Shown piece by piece: positions 16,104 through 25,967 of a stretch of DNA of 64,000 nucleotides. The notes under the pieces were generated by a model that worked only from the letters and a program-made list of their open reading frames with translations, was not told where the DNA came from and did no database searches. Both the position numbers and the translations under genes were made by a program. Position 1 is the first letter of the stretch. Every line of letters begins with the position of its first letter. The stretch spans positions 69,450-133,449 of the forward strand of contig DBXS01000020.1 in assembly GCA_002310055.1 (NCBI GenBank), written 5' to 3'. The stretch comes from Clostridiales bacterium UBA1206. GTDB taxonomy: Bacteria > Bacillota > Clostridia > Oscillospirales > CAG-382.

Positions 16104-16907
16104 TCAAAGCGCCCTGCATGCCCCGCAGGCGGGCGCCACGGCGAGCCGCACGTCGCCTTCGCCGAACCCGGCGGCAACGCTTGCGCCGCTTTCGGCAAGC
16201 GCGTTGTACGACGCCGAAAACGCCGCGCGCGGCGTGTTGTTGCGCGGCGAAAGGTGCGCCAGCACCAGCGAATTTGTCCCGGTCTGAGCGAGATACGGCA
16301 CGAACGCCGCGCAGGCGTCGTTGGAAAGGTGCCCGTGGTTGCCTAAGATCCGCTGCTTGACGTTCTGCGGATAATCGCCGTTTTTAAGCATTTCTATATC
16401 GTGGTTCGATTCTATGATCACCGCCCCGCAGCCGCAAAGCGCGCGGGCGGTGTTTTTCGTCACGTAGCCCATATCGGTGGCGACGCCGAAAGAAACGCCG
16501 TCCATTTCCACGCGGAACCCGCAGCTCGCCGCCGAATCGTGCGGGGTGGCGAACGGAGTCACCGATATGCCCTCGAGTCCGATTACGGTTTCGGGTTCGA
16601 GCGGAGTCAGATACCGCACCGCGTGGGGCGCGCAGGCCGATATGCCGCCAAAGGAAGCTGCGGGCGCGTATACCGGCAGCTCAAAGTGCTTGCATATCAT
16701 CTCGAGCCCGCGGATGTGGTCGGTGTGCTCGTGGGTCACGAACACGGCTTTTATGTTCGTAAGCGAACTGCCCAGCGAATTCAGCGCGTTTTCGCACGAG
16801 CGCGCCGAAACGCCGCAGTCTATGAGATATTCGTTTTTTCCGTTTGCAAAATACACACAGTTCCCGTCCGAAGACGAAAACAGGGTATATACCCGCTTTT
16901 CGTCCAT
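16104..16907 (-). CDS. walJ: WalJ/YycJ-type metallo-beta-lactamase-fold hydrolase
   Basis: A 267-residue cytoplasmic MBL-fold protein. VTHEHTDHIRGL carries the HxHxDH zinc motif; DCGVSARSC, TPHDSAASCGF, TDMGYVTKN and NHDIEMLKNGDYPQNVKQRI match the YycJ family, linked in B. subtilis and streptococci to DNA-repair or cell-wall control around the WalKR system. The start at 16907 shares its A with the galK stop (TGATG), implying translational coupling, so a longer frame to 16985 is rejected. No walKR genes are near. Its stop is one base from the convergent subtilase stop. Confidence 0.87.
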   Translation of the reverse strand: MDEKRVYTLFSSSDGNCVYFANGKNEYLIDCGVSARSCENALNSLGSSLTNIKAVFVTHEHTDHIRGLEMICKHFELPVYAPAASFGGISACAPHAVRYLTPLEPETVIGLEGISVTPFATPHDSAASCGFRVEMDGVSFGVATDMGYVTKNTARALCGCGAVIIESNHDIEMLKNGDYPQNVKQRILGNHGHLSNDACAAFVPYLAQTGTNSLVLAHLSPRNNTPRAAFSASYNALAESGASVAAGFGEGDVRLAVAPACGACRAL

Positions 16908-18199
16908 CACGCGCGCGCTCCGCCGGCAAATTCGCGCGTTACGCACACGGCGCCGTAGGGACGTATGTTCAGGAACATACAGCACCCTTTGCCGAACACG
17001 TTTTCCATATCGCGCTTAAGCGTTTCCGCCCGGTCGGGTTCGGGCCACGCCTGCACCGTCCCGGCGAATCCGCCTCCGTGGACGCGCGCGGTGATCCCGC
17101 GGCAGTCGCACAGCGCCAGCGCCACCGAAAGACCCTGGTCGGCGGCGTTTTCCGCGCAGAACACGTTCTGCAGGAATTTGAACGACGAATCGCCCGAACT
17201 CTGCAGCAGGCGGAAAAATTCGGCGTAGTCGCCGCGCTTTATGGCGGCGCGCTGTTTTTCAACGCGGTCGTTTTCTTCAAAATAATGTATCGCCCTCAGC
17301 ACCGCGCGGTCGCCGTACGCTTCGCGCAGAGCGGGGATAGAGGAGAACACGTCCTCGCGGCGCACCATCCGGAGCACCGGCTTGCCGAAATACGAAGCCA
17401 CCTGCTTCATCTCGGCGGGGAGCGACGCGTACTGGTCGGTCAGCTTGGCGTGGCTGCCGCCGGTGTTGATGAGGCAGAGCGATTTGCCCGCCCGCGCGGA
17501 ATCGAAAGTGAGTTTTTCTGTATATGGGACCGAAGGGTCGGCGAAATCGATATACGAAATCCCGCCCGTGGCGCACGCCGCCTGGTCCATAAGTCCGCAG
17601 GGCTTGCCGAAAAACACGTTTTCGGCGTACTGGCCGGCTTTTGCGAGTTCCATTGCGCTCATGCCGCCGTTGTTGTAGAACACGTTCAGTATCTCGCCCG
17701 CCATAACTTCGAACGCGGCGGAAGACGAAATGCCGCTGCCCATTATGACGTCGCTCTTGGTGTAGGCGCAAAATCCGCCCGTCTTGTGCGAATTATTTGC
17801 AAACCAGTCGGCTACCCCGGCGATCAGCGCAGCGGAACAGCCGGGCTTGATTGAGCCGGCGCTTATGGAAGCTATGTCTATTACGCTTTCGCGGTAGCCG
17901 TCGCTTTTGAGCGATATCACGCCGTTGTCGGTCTTTGCGGCGACGGAGATGATGTCGATATCGACCGAGCCGCATATCACCTTGCCGTTGTTGTGGTCGG
18001 TGTGGTTGCCGCTTATCTCGGTCCTGCCCGGCACCGAAAACAGCTCGGCGTCCCTGTCGCCGTAGGTGGCGATAAAGCTCTGGACGGTCGTATAATAGCG
18101 CTCGCGCTGATATTCGAGCCGTCCTTCGCCGTAAAGGGCGATAAGTGCGCGGTCTAACGCGCCGCTTTTTATTTTTTCCGCAATTATGGAACTGTTCAT
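16907..18199 (-). CDS. galK: Galactokinase-family GHMP kinase
   Basis: A 430-residue protein that phosphorylates galactose, or a related sugar, at C1 in the Leland route. PGRTEISGNHTDHNNG is the galactokinase signature (usually GRVNLIGEHTDYN), MGSGISSSAAFEV is the GHMP ATP-binding motif 2, and VHGGGFAGTVQAW is motif 3. The changed first signature (ISGNHTDHN) and an N-terminal extension of about 45 residues set it apart from classical GalK, so specificity is an inference. galT and galE are not in the window. It lies 26 bases after the SGNH gene and is coupled to walJ. Confidence 0.85.
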   Translation of the reverse strand: MNSSIIAEKIKSGALDRALIALYGEGRLEYQRERYYTTVQSFIATYGDRDAELFSVPGRTEISGNHTDHNNGKVICGSVDIDIISVAAKTDNGVISLKSDGYRESVIDIASISAGSIKPGCSAALIAGVADWFANNSHKTGGFCAYTKSDVIMGSGISSSAAFEVMAGEILNVFYNNGGMSAMELAKAGQYAENVFFGKPCGLMDQAACATGGISYIDFADPSVPYTEKLTFDSARAGKSLCLINTGGSHAKLTDQYASLPAEMKQVASYFGKPVLRMVRREDVFSSIPALREAYGDRAVLRAIHYFEENDRVEKQRAAIKRGDYAEFFRLLQSSGDSSFKFLQNVFCAENAADQGLSVALALCDCRGITARVHGGGFAGTVQAWPEPDRAETLKRDMENVFGKGCCMFLNIRPYGAVCVTREFAGGARA

Positions 18200-18225
18200 T
18201 GCGTCTGTGTCCTCCGTAGATGAAT

Positions 18226-20010
18226 TTATCTGCCGCCCAGCGCTTTTTCCGCCGCTTCGGCTGCGCCCGCGGCGGCTTTAAGCAGGGAATCGGCTTCCGT
18301 GCCGTACGCCTCGATCTCGCTTATCCCGCAGTATTCGCTCTGTACCGAATACGTCGCGCGCACGTAGCGCGCGGCTTCGGGCAGTTCGGGTTCCGCGCGG
18401 AAAGTGCGCAGATCGCTGCCGCTGTTGCCTACTTTTACCGCGGAAGTCCTGACCGTTTCGGATGCGGGGCGGAAATGTACGCCGTCGGCGGAATATTCGA
18501 ACGTCACCTCGGCGTCGCGCAACGAACCCGGCGCCCACGGGCCGCCGACGATATCGGTGCTCACGCGCGCGAGCAGATACAGCTTGCCCAAGTCGACCGT
18601 CACGGTCAGCCCTTCGCTTTTGTAAACGCCGCACATCACGTCGTTCCCGTTCGCCGTCCTCATCCCGTCGGTCAGTTTTCCAATGTACGTGCCGTCGGCG
18701 CGGATATCCGAAAGGAGCTCATACGCTTTGCCTTCGGAATACGGCTCGGTATTTACGGTATAGGGCTTTTCGTACGCCAGATTTATGTATTTTTTGCCTT
18801 TTATCCTCGCTTCCGCGGGGGCGATGCGCCCCGCCTCAAAGTCCGTCTCCACCGCCCTGGCGGCCTCGGCCTGAAGCACGTCGACTATGTCCTGCGGCAT
18901 ATACGCCGTGTAGGTGTTGCCGACCGGCGAAACGCCGAAGAACGAATACATCAGAGTCGCCGCGGCGAGATAGCTGCCTTCTTTGGAATGGTGCGAATTG
19001 TCGGCGGCGTAAAGATTTATTTCGCGGTGCCCGGTGCGGCAGTATTCAAAAGCCACCGCCACGGGCGACCAGCGCAGTCCGTACAGCTTTGCAAGCCGTA
19101 TGTAGTTCTGATAATGGCGCACGGCGCCCGCGGTGCGCGCGCTGTCGTCGCTGGTGGAAGAATAGCGCATATACAGAAGCGGCTCGGCGCCGTTTTCGCG
19201 TATCAGCGGAATAAGCACGTCCATCGCCGGCTGGGAATCTTCAAAGTTCGCGCCGCCGGCGTCCTGTATCACCACGTAATCGTATTTGCGCGCGGCGAGC
19301 GCTTTGCGCAGCGCCTTGCCGCGTTCGTGGTTTTCGTCGGCGAATTCGTAAAGGTAAGCGCTGCCGAAAGTGCAGTATGTCACCGAAACTTCTATCCCCG
19401 CCGCGGCGCACATCGCGCGGAACTTGAGCGGTATGCCGTTGAAATAGGTGGTGCTGTTGCCCACGAAGAGGAACGACTTGCAGTTTTCGCTTTCGGGCTG
19501 CTGCTTGTTGTATTTTATCGTTACGGTGCCGGCTTCTTTGTCGTAGGAGCCGTATATGCGGCGGACGACCGTCATGGTTGAATTATACAGCATCGCGCCT
19601 TCGAAGGCGAAGCCGAACGTCAGCAGAAGCTTTACCGAAACGCCCCCGCGGTACACGATCATGAACCCGTGGGGCGGGATATCGACTTCGGTCTGCGGCG
19701 AACCGTAGGTGCCGTCCTTGTTGCCGTAAAGGTTTTCGCCCACCTCGGTCATTATCCCTTCGCCGTTGAAGACCATAAGCTGCGACGTGGTGAAATCGTA
19801 ATCGTCGGTCATAACTCGCCGTACTTCGTCGGAATCGTTTTCAAAGACCGAGATCTCGCCGCTTTTGGGCACTTTTTCCCATTTGCTCACGTTAAGCGTG
19901 TATTCAACGTCCATCGGCGTCTCCTCCTCCGCGCGGACCGGAACGTGCGGCGTGAATACGAGTATGAGCGCCGCCAGTAAAAGCGCCGTAAATCTTTTTG
20001 AACATTTCAT
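18226..20010 (-). CDS. Secreted SGNH-hydrolase-like protein with discoidin-like domain
   Basis: A 594-residue exported protein: signal peptide (1-28, LLLAALILVF core), an N-terminal beta region, an SGNH/DUF4886-like domain and a C-terminal F5/8 type C-like domain (DVMCGVYKSEGLTVTVDLGK to FRAEPELPEAARYVRATY). SFLFVGNSTTYFNG is the altered GDS block with the nucleophilic Ser, and DNSHHSKEGSYLAA supplies the Asp-x2-His block. Such proteins deacylate polysaccharides; the substrate is unknown. It is closely related to the product at 56592-58454. ATG 20010 is preceded by GGAGGAAAAGC; the frame runs 21 codons further up without a ribosome site. Third-from-last gene of the FkbM-galK-walJ operon. Confidence 0.82.
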   Translation of the reverse strand: MKCSKRFTALLLAALILVFTPHVPVRAEEETPMDVEYTLNVSKWEKVPKSGEISVFENDSDEVRRVMTDDYDFTTSQLMVFNGEGIMTEVGENLYGNKDGTYGSPQTEVDIPPHGFMIVYRGGVSVKLLLTFGFAFEGAMLYNSTMTVVRRIYGSYDKEAGTVTIKYNKQQPESENCKSFLFVGNSTTYFNGIPLKFRAMCAAAGIEVSVTYCTFGSAYLYEFADENHERGKALRKALAARKYDYVVIQDAGGANFEDSQPAMDVLIPLIRENGAEPLLYMRYSSTSDDSARTAGAVRHYQNYIRLAKLYGLRWSPVAVAFEYCRTGHREINLYAADNSHHSKEGSYLAAATLMYSFFGVSPVGNTYTAYMPQDIVDVLQAEAARAVETDFEAGRIAPAEARIKGKKYINLAYEKPYTVNTEPYSEGKAYELLSDIRADGTYIGKLTDGMRTANGNDVMCGVYKSEGLTVTVDLGKLYLLARVSTDIVGGPWAPGSLRDAEVTFEYSADGVHFRPASETVRTSAVKVGNSGSDLRTFRAEPELPEAARYVRATYSVQSEYCGISEIEAYGTEADSLLKAAAGAAEAAEKALGGR

Positions 20011-20076
20011 GCCGCTTTTCCTCCGTATTTTCTTATTTAAAATGATTATACCGCAAGCGGCGTGTAAAATCAACCT

Positions 20077-21090
20077 TTATTTCACCGCGTACGCAAAAAC
20101 GTCGAACGCGGGTATGTATTCCGCGTTTCTTAGGTATATCCGGCTCCCCGGCGTCTGCCGCGCCAGCCACAGCGGGATCTCTATAAGGTCGTACGCGCGG
20201 TGATATACCGCGCATTTCACCGCCGGCGACTGCGAATATAAGGTGTTCACGGCGCCGCACAGTACGGCTTCGTCGGCGCCTTCGGCGTCGATCTTTACGG
20301 CGCCCACCCGCTCTTTTACGTACGTGTCTATTTTTACGGCGCTGATCTCCGCGCCTTCGCGGCTCGTTTTTCCGCCGCGGCCCTTGCCTTTTTCAAAAAA
20401 CGTCTTTCCGTCAAAATCGCCGCACGCGGCGTTTACGCAGCGCGCGTTTGGGTATTTGCGCATACGGGCGCACAGCTTTCTGTAGTTCACGGCGTCGGGT
20501 TCAAAGGCGTAGACCGTACCGTTCGCGCCGGAACGCAGTATATATTCTTCGGCGGTGTCCCCGTCGTAGGCGCCCACGTCCACGAACGCGCCTTCGCGGC
20601 CGAACCAGCCTTCGGGGACGGAAGGATCGACGTAAAGATCGCCGATATCCGCCGTCACGTCGTATCTGAGCAGGGAATCGAACAGCTTTTTTGAGCTTTC
20701 GTCGGCGAAAAGCGACCTCACTTCGGCGATTTTCGCGCTTTCGCGCTCAATGTACGGTAAGTCTATGCAGCCTTCGCCGTAAGGCGGAAGATTGGGCGCA
20801 AAGAAAAGGCGCCTTTTCGCCATACGGCGGAATATGCCGCAGTCTTCGCCGCGGAGCGCGAACGCGCTCACGCACGCAAAATCGCCGTAAAGCGATTCCG
20901 CCTGCGCTTCGGTCAGCACGCGCATCCCCAAAAAGCTCTGCCCGCGCACAAAATCATCGGAAGCGAACACGCCGCTTATTTCTATGCCGTTCGCTTTGAG
21001 ATACCTTATTATCTTTTCGGCGCCGTTGCCCATGCCGTAAACGCACACGTTTTTGCCGCCGTTTTTGAGCTTGTTTATATAACTTTCCAT
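20077..21090 (-). CDS. FkbM-family SAM-dependent methyltransferase
   Basis: A 337-residue protein. Residues 10-60 resemble a Rossmann-type opening (NVCVYGMGNGAEKIIRYL) often seen before sugar-modifying domains. The FkbM methyltransferase domain spans about 155-300: AFVDVGAYDGDTAEEY (SAM motif I), VYAFEPDAVNYRKL, and VGAVKIDAEGADEAVL, the KIDxEGxE motif. Family members O-methylate sugars in polysaccharides, glycoproteins or glycolipids. First gene of a four-gene minus operon with an SGNH protein and galactokinase, which supports a glycan role. No strong Shine-Dalgarno site precedes the ATG. Confidence 0.85.
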   Translation of the reverse strand: MESYINKLKNGGKNVCVYGMGNGAEKIIRYLKANGIEISGVFASDDFVRGQSFLGMRVLTEAQAESLYGDFACVSAFALRGEDCGIFRRMAKRRLFFAPNLPPYGEGCIDLPYIERESAKIAEVRSLFADESSKKLFDSLLRYDVTADIGDLYVDPSVPEGWFGREGAFVDVGAYDGDTAEEYILRSGANGTVYAFEPDAVNYRKLCARMRKYPNARCVNAACGDFDGKTFFEKGKGRGGKTSREGAEISAVKIDTYVKERVGAVKIDAEGADEAVLCGAVNTLYSQSPAVKCAVYHRAYDLIEIPLWLARQTPGSRIYLRNAEYIPAFDVFAYAVK

Positions 21091-21138
21091 TATCCGGTTC
21101 TCCCACGCAAATATATTATCAAAAAGTTAATAATTTGT

Positions 21139-21167
21139 ATATCACTTTGACGTTATTTTTTTGTTAA
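21139..21167 (-). promoter_or_regulatory. Candidate promoter of the FkbM-galK-walJ operon
   Basis: Minus strand TTAACA (21162-21167), 17 bases, TGATAT (21139-21144), start near 21132. It interleaves with a weaker plus-strand pair TTGACG (21147-21152) and TTATTC (21170-21175) for the next gene. Confidence 0.4.
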
Positions 21168-21208
21168 AATTATTCGTGAAAACAGAAATAAAGCGAGGTA
21201 TGAGTAAA

Positions 21209-22255
21209 ATGGAAAGATCGGTATACGAGGACAAACTGCGCGCAGCGTTCCTTTCGCGCGCGGCGGGATGCACGCTCGGCGCCCCCGTTGAAGGGTGGAC
21301 GACCGCGCAAATGGAAGAATATGCGGCGAAGCTGGGCACGCCGTTCCCGTGCGTAGATTACTGGGCTGATACGCCCATACCCGACACCGTGCGCTATATA
21401 CGCCAGCATTTCCGCGACTATACCGGGCCGCATATCGACGGCGTTCCCTGCGACGACGATATAGGATTCACGCTGCTTTCGCTCTTTATAGCCGAAGAGG
21501 GCGGCGGCAGGGATTTCACGCTCGAAGACGTAAAGAACGCCTGGCTCAAATACATAACCGAAGCTTACACCGCCGAGCGGATCGCGATCGATAACCTGCT
21601 CGCCGGCGTGCCGGTCGAAAAAGCCGCGGAAATCAACAACCCGTATCAGGAACTCATCGGCGCCGACATCCGCTGCGACGGCTACGCCTATATGGCGCCG
21701 GGCGATCCCGAAAAAGCCGTGAAAATGGCCGAGACCGACGCGTACATCTCGCACCGCGGCAACGGCGTTTACGGCGCGCGTTTCTTCGCCGCCGCCATAT
21801 CGTGGGCGTTCGTATGCTCGGACGTGAAGACCGCGCTCGAAAAAGGGCTGGAATTCATTCCGGCGGAAAGCGAACTTGCCAAAGGCGTGCGCTGGGCGCT
21901 CGATATCTGGGATAATGTCGGCGATTACAAAAACGCCGAACGTCTTGTCGACGAGCGCTACCCCGGGATGCATATCGTCCACACTATAAATAACGCCTGC
22001 CTCACGATCTTCGGCCTGGCGCTGGGCGGAAAAGACGTGGGCAAAGTCATTTCGAACTGCGTGGCGATGGCGCACGACTGCGACTGCACCGCCGCCACGG
22101 CGGGTTCGCTCGCCGGCGCGGCGTACGGAATGAGCGCGCTCGACAAAAAATGGTACGAACCGTTCGGCGACACCGTGTATTCGTTCTACAACGGGCCCGA
22201 AAAGTATTCCATAAACGATATCCTGGCGCGTTACGCGCGCATGGCGGGGTTTTAA
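21209..22255 (+). CDS. ADP-ribosylglycohydrolase-family protein
   Basis: A 348-residue cytoplasmic protein of the DraG/ARH fold, which removes ADP-ribose from proteins or hydrolyses related ribosides using two Mg ions. RAAGCTLGAPVEG opens the domain; CDDDIGFTLLSLF stands for the TDDT metal site; HRGNGVYGARFFAAAISWA and VAMAHDCDCTAATAGSLAGA supply the second metal site (usually GxDTDT). Cys replaces the first Thr and spacing is typical of the large uncharacterised branch. ATG 21209 is about 10 bases after GCGAGG; ATG 21200 in the same frame is too close to that site. No ADP-ribosyltransferase gene is near. Confidence 0.85.
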   Translation: MERSVYEDKLRAAFLSRAAGCTLGAPVEGWTTAQMEEYAAKLGTPFPCVDYWADTPIPDTVRYIRQHFRDYTGPHIDGVPCDDDIGFTLLSLFIAEEGGGRDFTLEDVKNAWLKYITEAYTAERIAIDNLLAGVPVEKAAEINNPYQELIGADIRCDGYAYMAPGDPEKAVKMAETDAYISHRGNGVYGARFFAAAISWAFVCSDVKTALEKGLEFIPAESELAKGVRWALDIWDNVGDYKNAERLVDERYPGMHIVHTINNACLTIFGLALGGKDVGKVISNCVAMAHDCDCTAATAGSLAGAAYGMSALDKKWYEPFGDTVYSFYNGPEKYSINDILARYARMAGF

Positions 22256-22310
22256 GCACATATTCCGCGCGGGCGTTTCATAATCTTCCATTAAGAAGGG
22301 AAGATGATAT

Positions 22311-23507
22311 ATGAAACGTTTGATCAAGACCGTTTGCCTTATCGCCGCGGTCGCGCTGATACTGCCGCTTTCGGCTTTTGCCGAAGACGAAACCGCGGTT
22401 TTTCCGCCATCGCAGGCGACCGAACCGTACTGGTACGTCACGGCGCCGTCGTTCGCCGGACCGCTTCCGGTCCGCGCCGCGCTGCTCATGGAATATTCCA
22501 CCGGCGCGGTGCTGTACGCCCAGAACGAAAACGCGCGGTATCCCATCGCCTCGGTCACCAAGATAATGACCACTCTGCTCGTCGCCGAAGCCGTTGACGA
22601 AGGGCTGCTGGGGCTTGACGATACCGTAACAACCGGCGAAGCGGCTGCGAAAATGGGCGGGAGCCAGATATATCTCGAAGCCGGCGAGCGCTTTTCGGTG
22701 CGCGACCTTCTCAAGGCGCTCGTGGTCGTTTCGGCAAACGACGCCGCGGTGGCGTTCGCCGAACATCTGGCGGGCAGCGAGGAATCGTTCGTCGCAATGA
22801 TGAACGACCGCGCTGAAGAGCTGGGCATGCAAAACACGGTGTTCAGGAACTGTCACGGGCTCAACGAGGAAGGGCATTTTTCCTCGGCGCTCGACGTGGC
22901 GCTGATGACCCGCGAACTGCTCAAGCATAAATTCATACTGGAATTCACCACTATCTGGACGGATACCGTGCGCAACGGCTCGTTCGGGCTCGCCAACACC
23001 AACAAGCTCATACGCTTTTACAACGGCGCGAACGGAATGAAGACCGGTTTCACCGATCTCGCCAAATACTGCCTTTCCGGCACCGCCGAACGCGACGGGA
23101 TGCAGCTCATCGCCGTGATAATCGGCGCCGAAACCAGCGACATTCGCTTTGCTTCGGCAAAAAAGCTGCTTGATTACGGTTTTGCAAACTACGCGGTTAC
23201 CGTGCCGCAAAAGCAAGAGCTCGGCCCGTTCCCCGTATCGGGAGGATACAACGGCTTTGTTAAAGTCGATTACGCGCCGCCTTCGGTGCTCGTTTCAAAG
23301 GGAAAAGCCGCGTCGCTCACGTCGTCGTATTCGGTGCCCGAACTCAAAGCGCCCGTCAAAGAAGGCGACGTGGTGGGCAGCGTGGATTATTACATAGACG
23401 GCGAACACGTCGCGCGCGCGGACGTCTGCGCCCTTACCGGCGACAAAGAAATGACGTTTTTCGACGAATTCTTCCGCATTCTGCGCTCGGCGCTTTCGTT
23501 TTACTGA
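22311..23507 (+). CDS. dacF: D-alanyl-D-alanine carboxypeptidase (PBP5/DacF type)
   Basis: Trims the terminal D-Ala of peptidoglycan pentapeptides outside the membrane. The 398-residue protein has a signal peptide (1-24), and the full S11 active site: Ser81-x-x-Lys84 (SVTK), Ser141-Ala-Asn143 (SAN) and Lys244-Thr-Gly (KTG). The C-terminal beta domain (about 300-370) is present; the last 20 residues could form the amphipathic membrane helix of this class. ATG follows GAAGGGAAG. The symbol follows Bacillus usage and could equally be dacB-like. It lies 41 bases before pgi. Confidence 0.93.
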   Translation: MKRLIKTVCLIAAVALILPLSAFAEDETAVFPPSQATEPYWYVTAPSFAGPLPVRAALLMEYSTGAVLYAQNENARYPIASVTKIMTTLLVAEAVDEGLLGLDDTVTTGEAAAKMGGSQIYLEAGERFSVRDLLKALVVVSANDAAVAFAEHLAGSEESFVAMMNDRAEELGMQNTVFRNCHGLNEEGHFSSALDVALMTRELLKHKFILEFTTIWTDTVRNGSFGLANTNKLIRFYNGANGMKTGFTDLAKYCLSGTAERDGMQLIAVIIGAETSDIRFASAKKLLDYGFANYAVTVPQKQELGPFPVSGGYNGFVKVDYAPPSVLVSKGKAASLTSSYSVPELKAPVKEGDVVGSVDYYIDGEHVARADVCALTGDKEMTFFDEFFRILRSALSFY

Positions 23508-23548
23508 AAAAGAATATAAAACAACAAAATAAAAAGGGAAGTAAAAAA

Positions 23549-24877
<1,329 letters not shown>

Positions 24878-24898
24878 GAAATAAAACAAAAAAAGAAT

Positions 24899-24930
24899 GC
24901 GGCGGAGCGTTTTATGCGCTCCGCCGCTTT
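24899..24930 (+). terminator. Terminator after pgi
   Basis: Perfect 11-bp GC-rich stem (24899-24909 with 24917-24927), 7-base loop, and only three T after it. Confidence 0.65.
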
Positions 24931-25010
24931 GTAAAGGGACATTTCGTTACATCCGCGCCGGGCGGAGGGCGTTAAAAATAAAAGCGGCAAAACGCGTTAA
25001 AAAGCCAAAT

Positions 25011-25040
25011 TTGCTATTGCAAAAAGCGGCGGGGTATAGT
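25011..25040 (+). promoter_or_regulatory. Weak promoter candidate for the P-loop gene
   Basis: TTGCTA (25011-25016), 18 bases, TATAGT (25035-25040); a TATAAT at 25045-25050 lacks a partner. Confidence 0.35.
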
Positions 25041-25094
25041 ACAATATAATTGCCCCGCAAGGGAGCGCATTTGTTAAAACGGAAGGTGGTCAAA

Positions 25095-25517
25095 ATGATA
25101 CGTTTGATAGTGGGGGCCAAAGGAGCCGGCAAAACCAAACGCCTTATAGAAGAGGCTAACGCGGCGGGACTTGCGAGCAAGGGCAGCGTTATCTGCATAG
25201 AATACGGCAGAAAACTTTCGTACGAGCTCAAGCCGCAGGTGCGGCTCATAGACGCCAAGGCGTACGGTGTTTCGGACGCGTATGAATTTTACGGTTTTGC
25301 GTGCGGCGTGCTCGCCGGCAATTACGACGTGACCGATCTTTTCATAGATTCGGCGCTCAAGATATGCGGCGGCGATACGGCTTCCTTTGCGGAATTCATG
25401 TTCAGAATAGAAAAGATAATAGAAGAAAGAAATATAAACTGTCTCGTAACGGCGTCCGCGTTTGCGGATTCGCTGCCCGCGGGACTTGAAAGGTTTTTGG
25501 AAAACGGAGAACGGTGA
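25095..25517 (+). CDS. Small P-loop ATP-binding protein
   Basis: A 140-residue protein with Walker A GAKGAGKT near the N-terminus (residues 7-14) and a hydrophobic strand DLFIDSALKI that may be a Walker B. The fold looks like a minimal P-loop NTPase without a recognisable effector domain; similar short proteins are common in Clostridia without an assigned function. ATG at 25095 follows GGAAGGTGG. The stop overlaps the next start (TGATG), so the two products are translationally coupled and may act together. Confidence 0.6.
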   Translation: MIRLIVGAKGAGKTKRLIEEANAAGLASKGSVICIEYGRKLSYELKPQVRLIDAKAYGVSDAYEFYGFACGVLAGNYDVTDLFIDSALKICGGDTASFAEFMFRIEKIIEERNINCLVTASAFADSLPAGLERFLENGER

Positions 25518-25915
25518 TGGCGATGTTCAAAAAGATAGCGTTCACGGCGTGCAGCTTCTTTTCCGTTGCGGCGCTCGTGTATACCGGCGCGCTCGCAATA
25601 GCCATGGGCGGACGTTCCGCCGCCGGCGCGTACGGGCTGCTTTTTAAAAACGTGGCGGTGCTGTTCGTCTATTCGTGGGCGATGGGCGCGCTCGAAACGG
25701 TGTTCACGCTTAAGATCTCCGCCGCGGCAAAGCGCGTCATCCACGCGCTGGCGCTTTACGCGTGCACGCTCGCGGCGGGGCTCATTATGGCCGACCCCGG
25801 CAAGGACGCCCGCCAGATAGTGCTTTTCATTTTTATACTCACGCTCGTTTATACCGTTCTTTATACCGCGACCGTGCTCGTTATGCGCATAATCAAAAAA
25901 GCCCGCGGCGAATGA
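25517..25915 (+). CDS. DUF3021-like four-helix membrane protein
   Basis: A 132-residue integral membrane protein with four hydrophobic segments (about 7-28, 40-62, 70-90, 98-122) and a basic end KKARGE. Length and the pattern of short loops fit DUF3021 proteins, often found with LytTR regulators, but none is here. ATG at 25517 shares its A with the upstream stop and has GGAGA 6 bases upstream; ATG 25523 is an alternative. Function unknown. Confidence 0.6.
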   Translation: MAMFKKIAFTACSFFSVAALVYTGALAIAMGGRSAAGAYGLLFKNVAVLFVYSWAMGALETVFTLKISAAAKRVIHALALYACTLAAGLIMADPGKDARQIVLFIFILTLVYTVLYTATVLVMRIIKKARGE

Positions 25916-25935
25916 CAAAGACCGAATACAACAAG

Positions 25936-25964
25936 ACCGCCGGATCATTTCCGGCGGTTTTTTT
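25936..25964 (+). terminator. Terminator after the membrane-protein gene
   Basis: Nine-base-pair stem (25936-25944 with 25950-25958), 5-base loop, then seven T in a row. Confidence 0.9.
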
Positions 25965-25967
25965 CGT

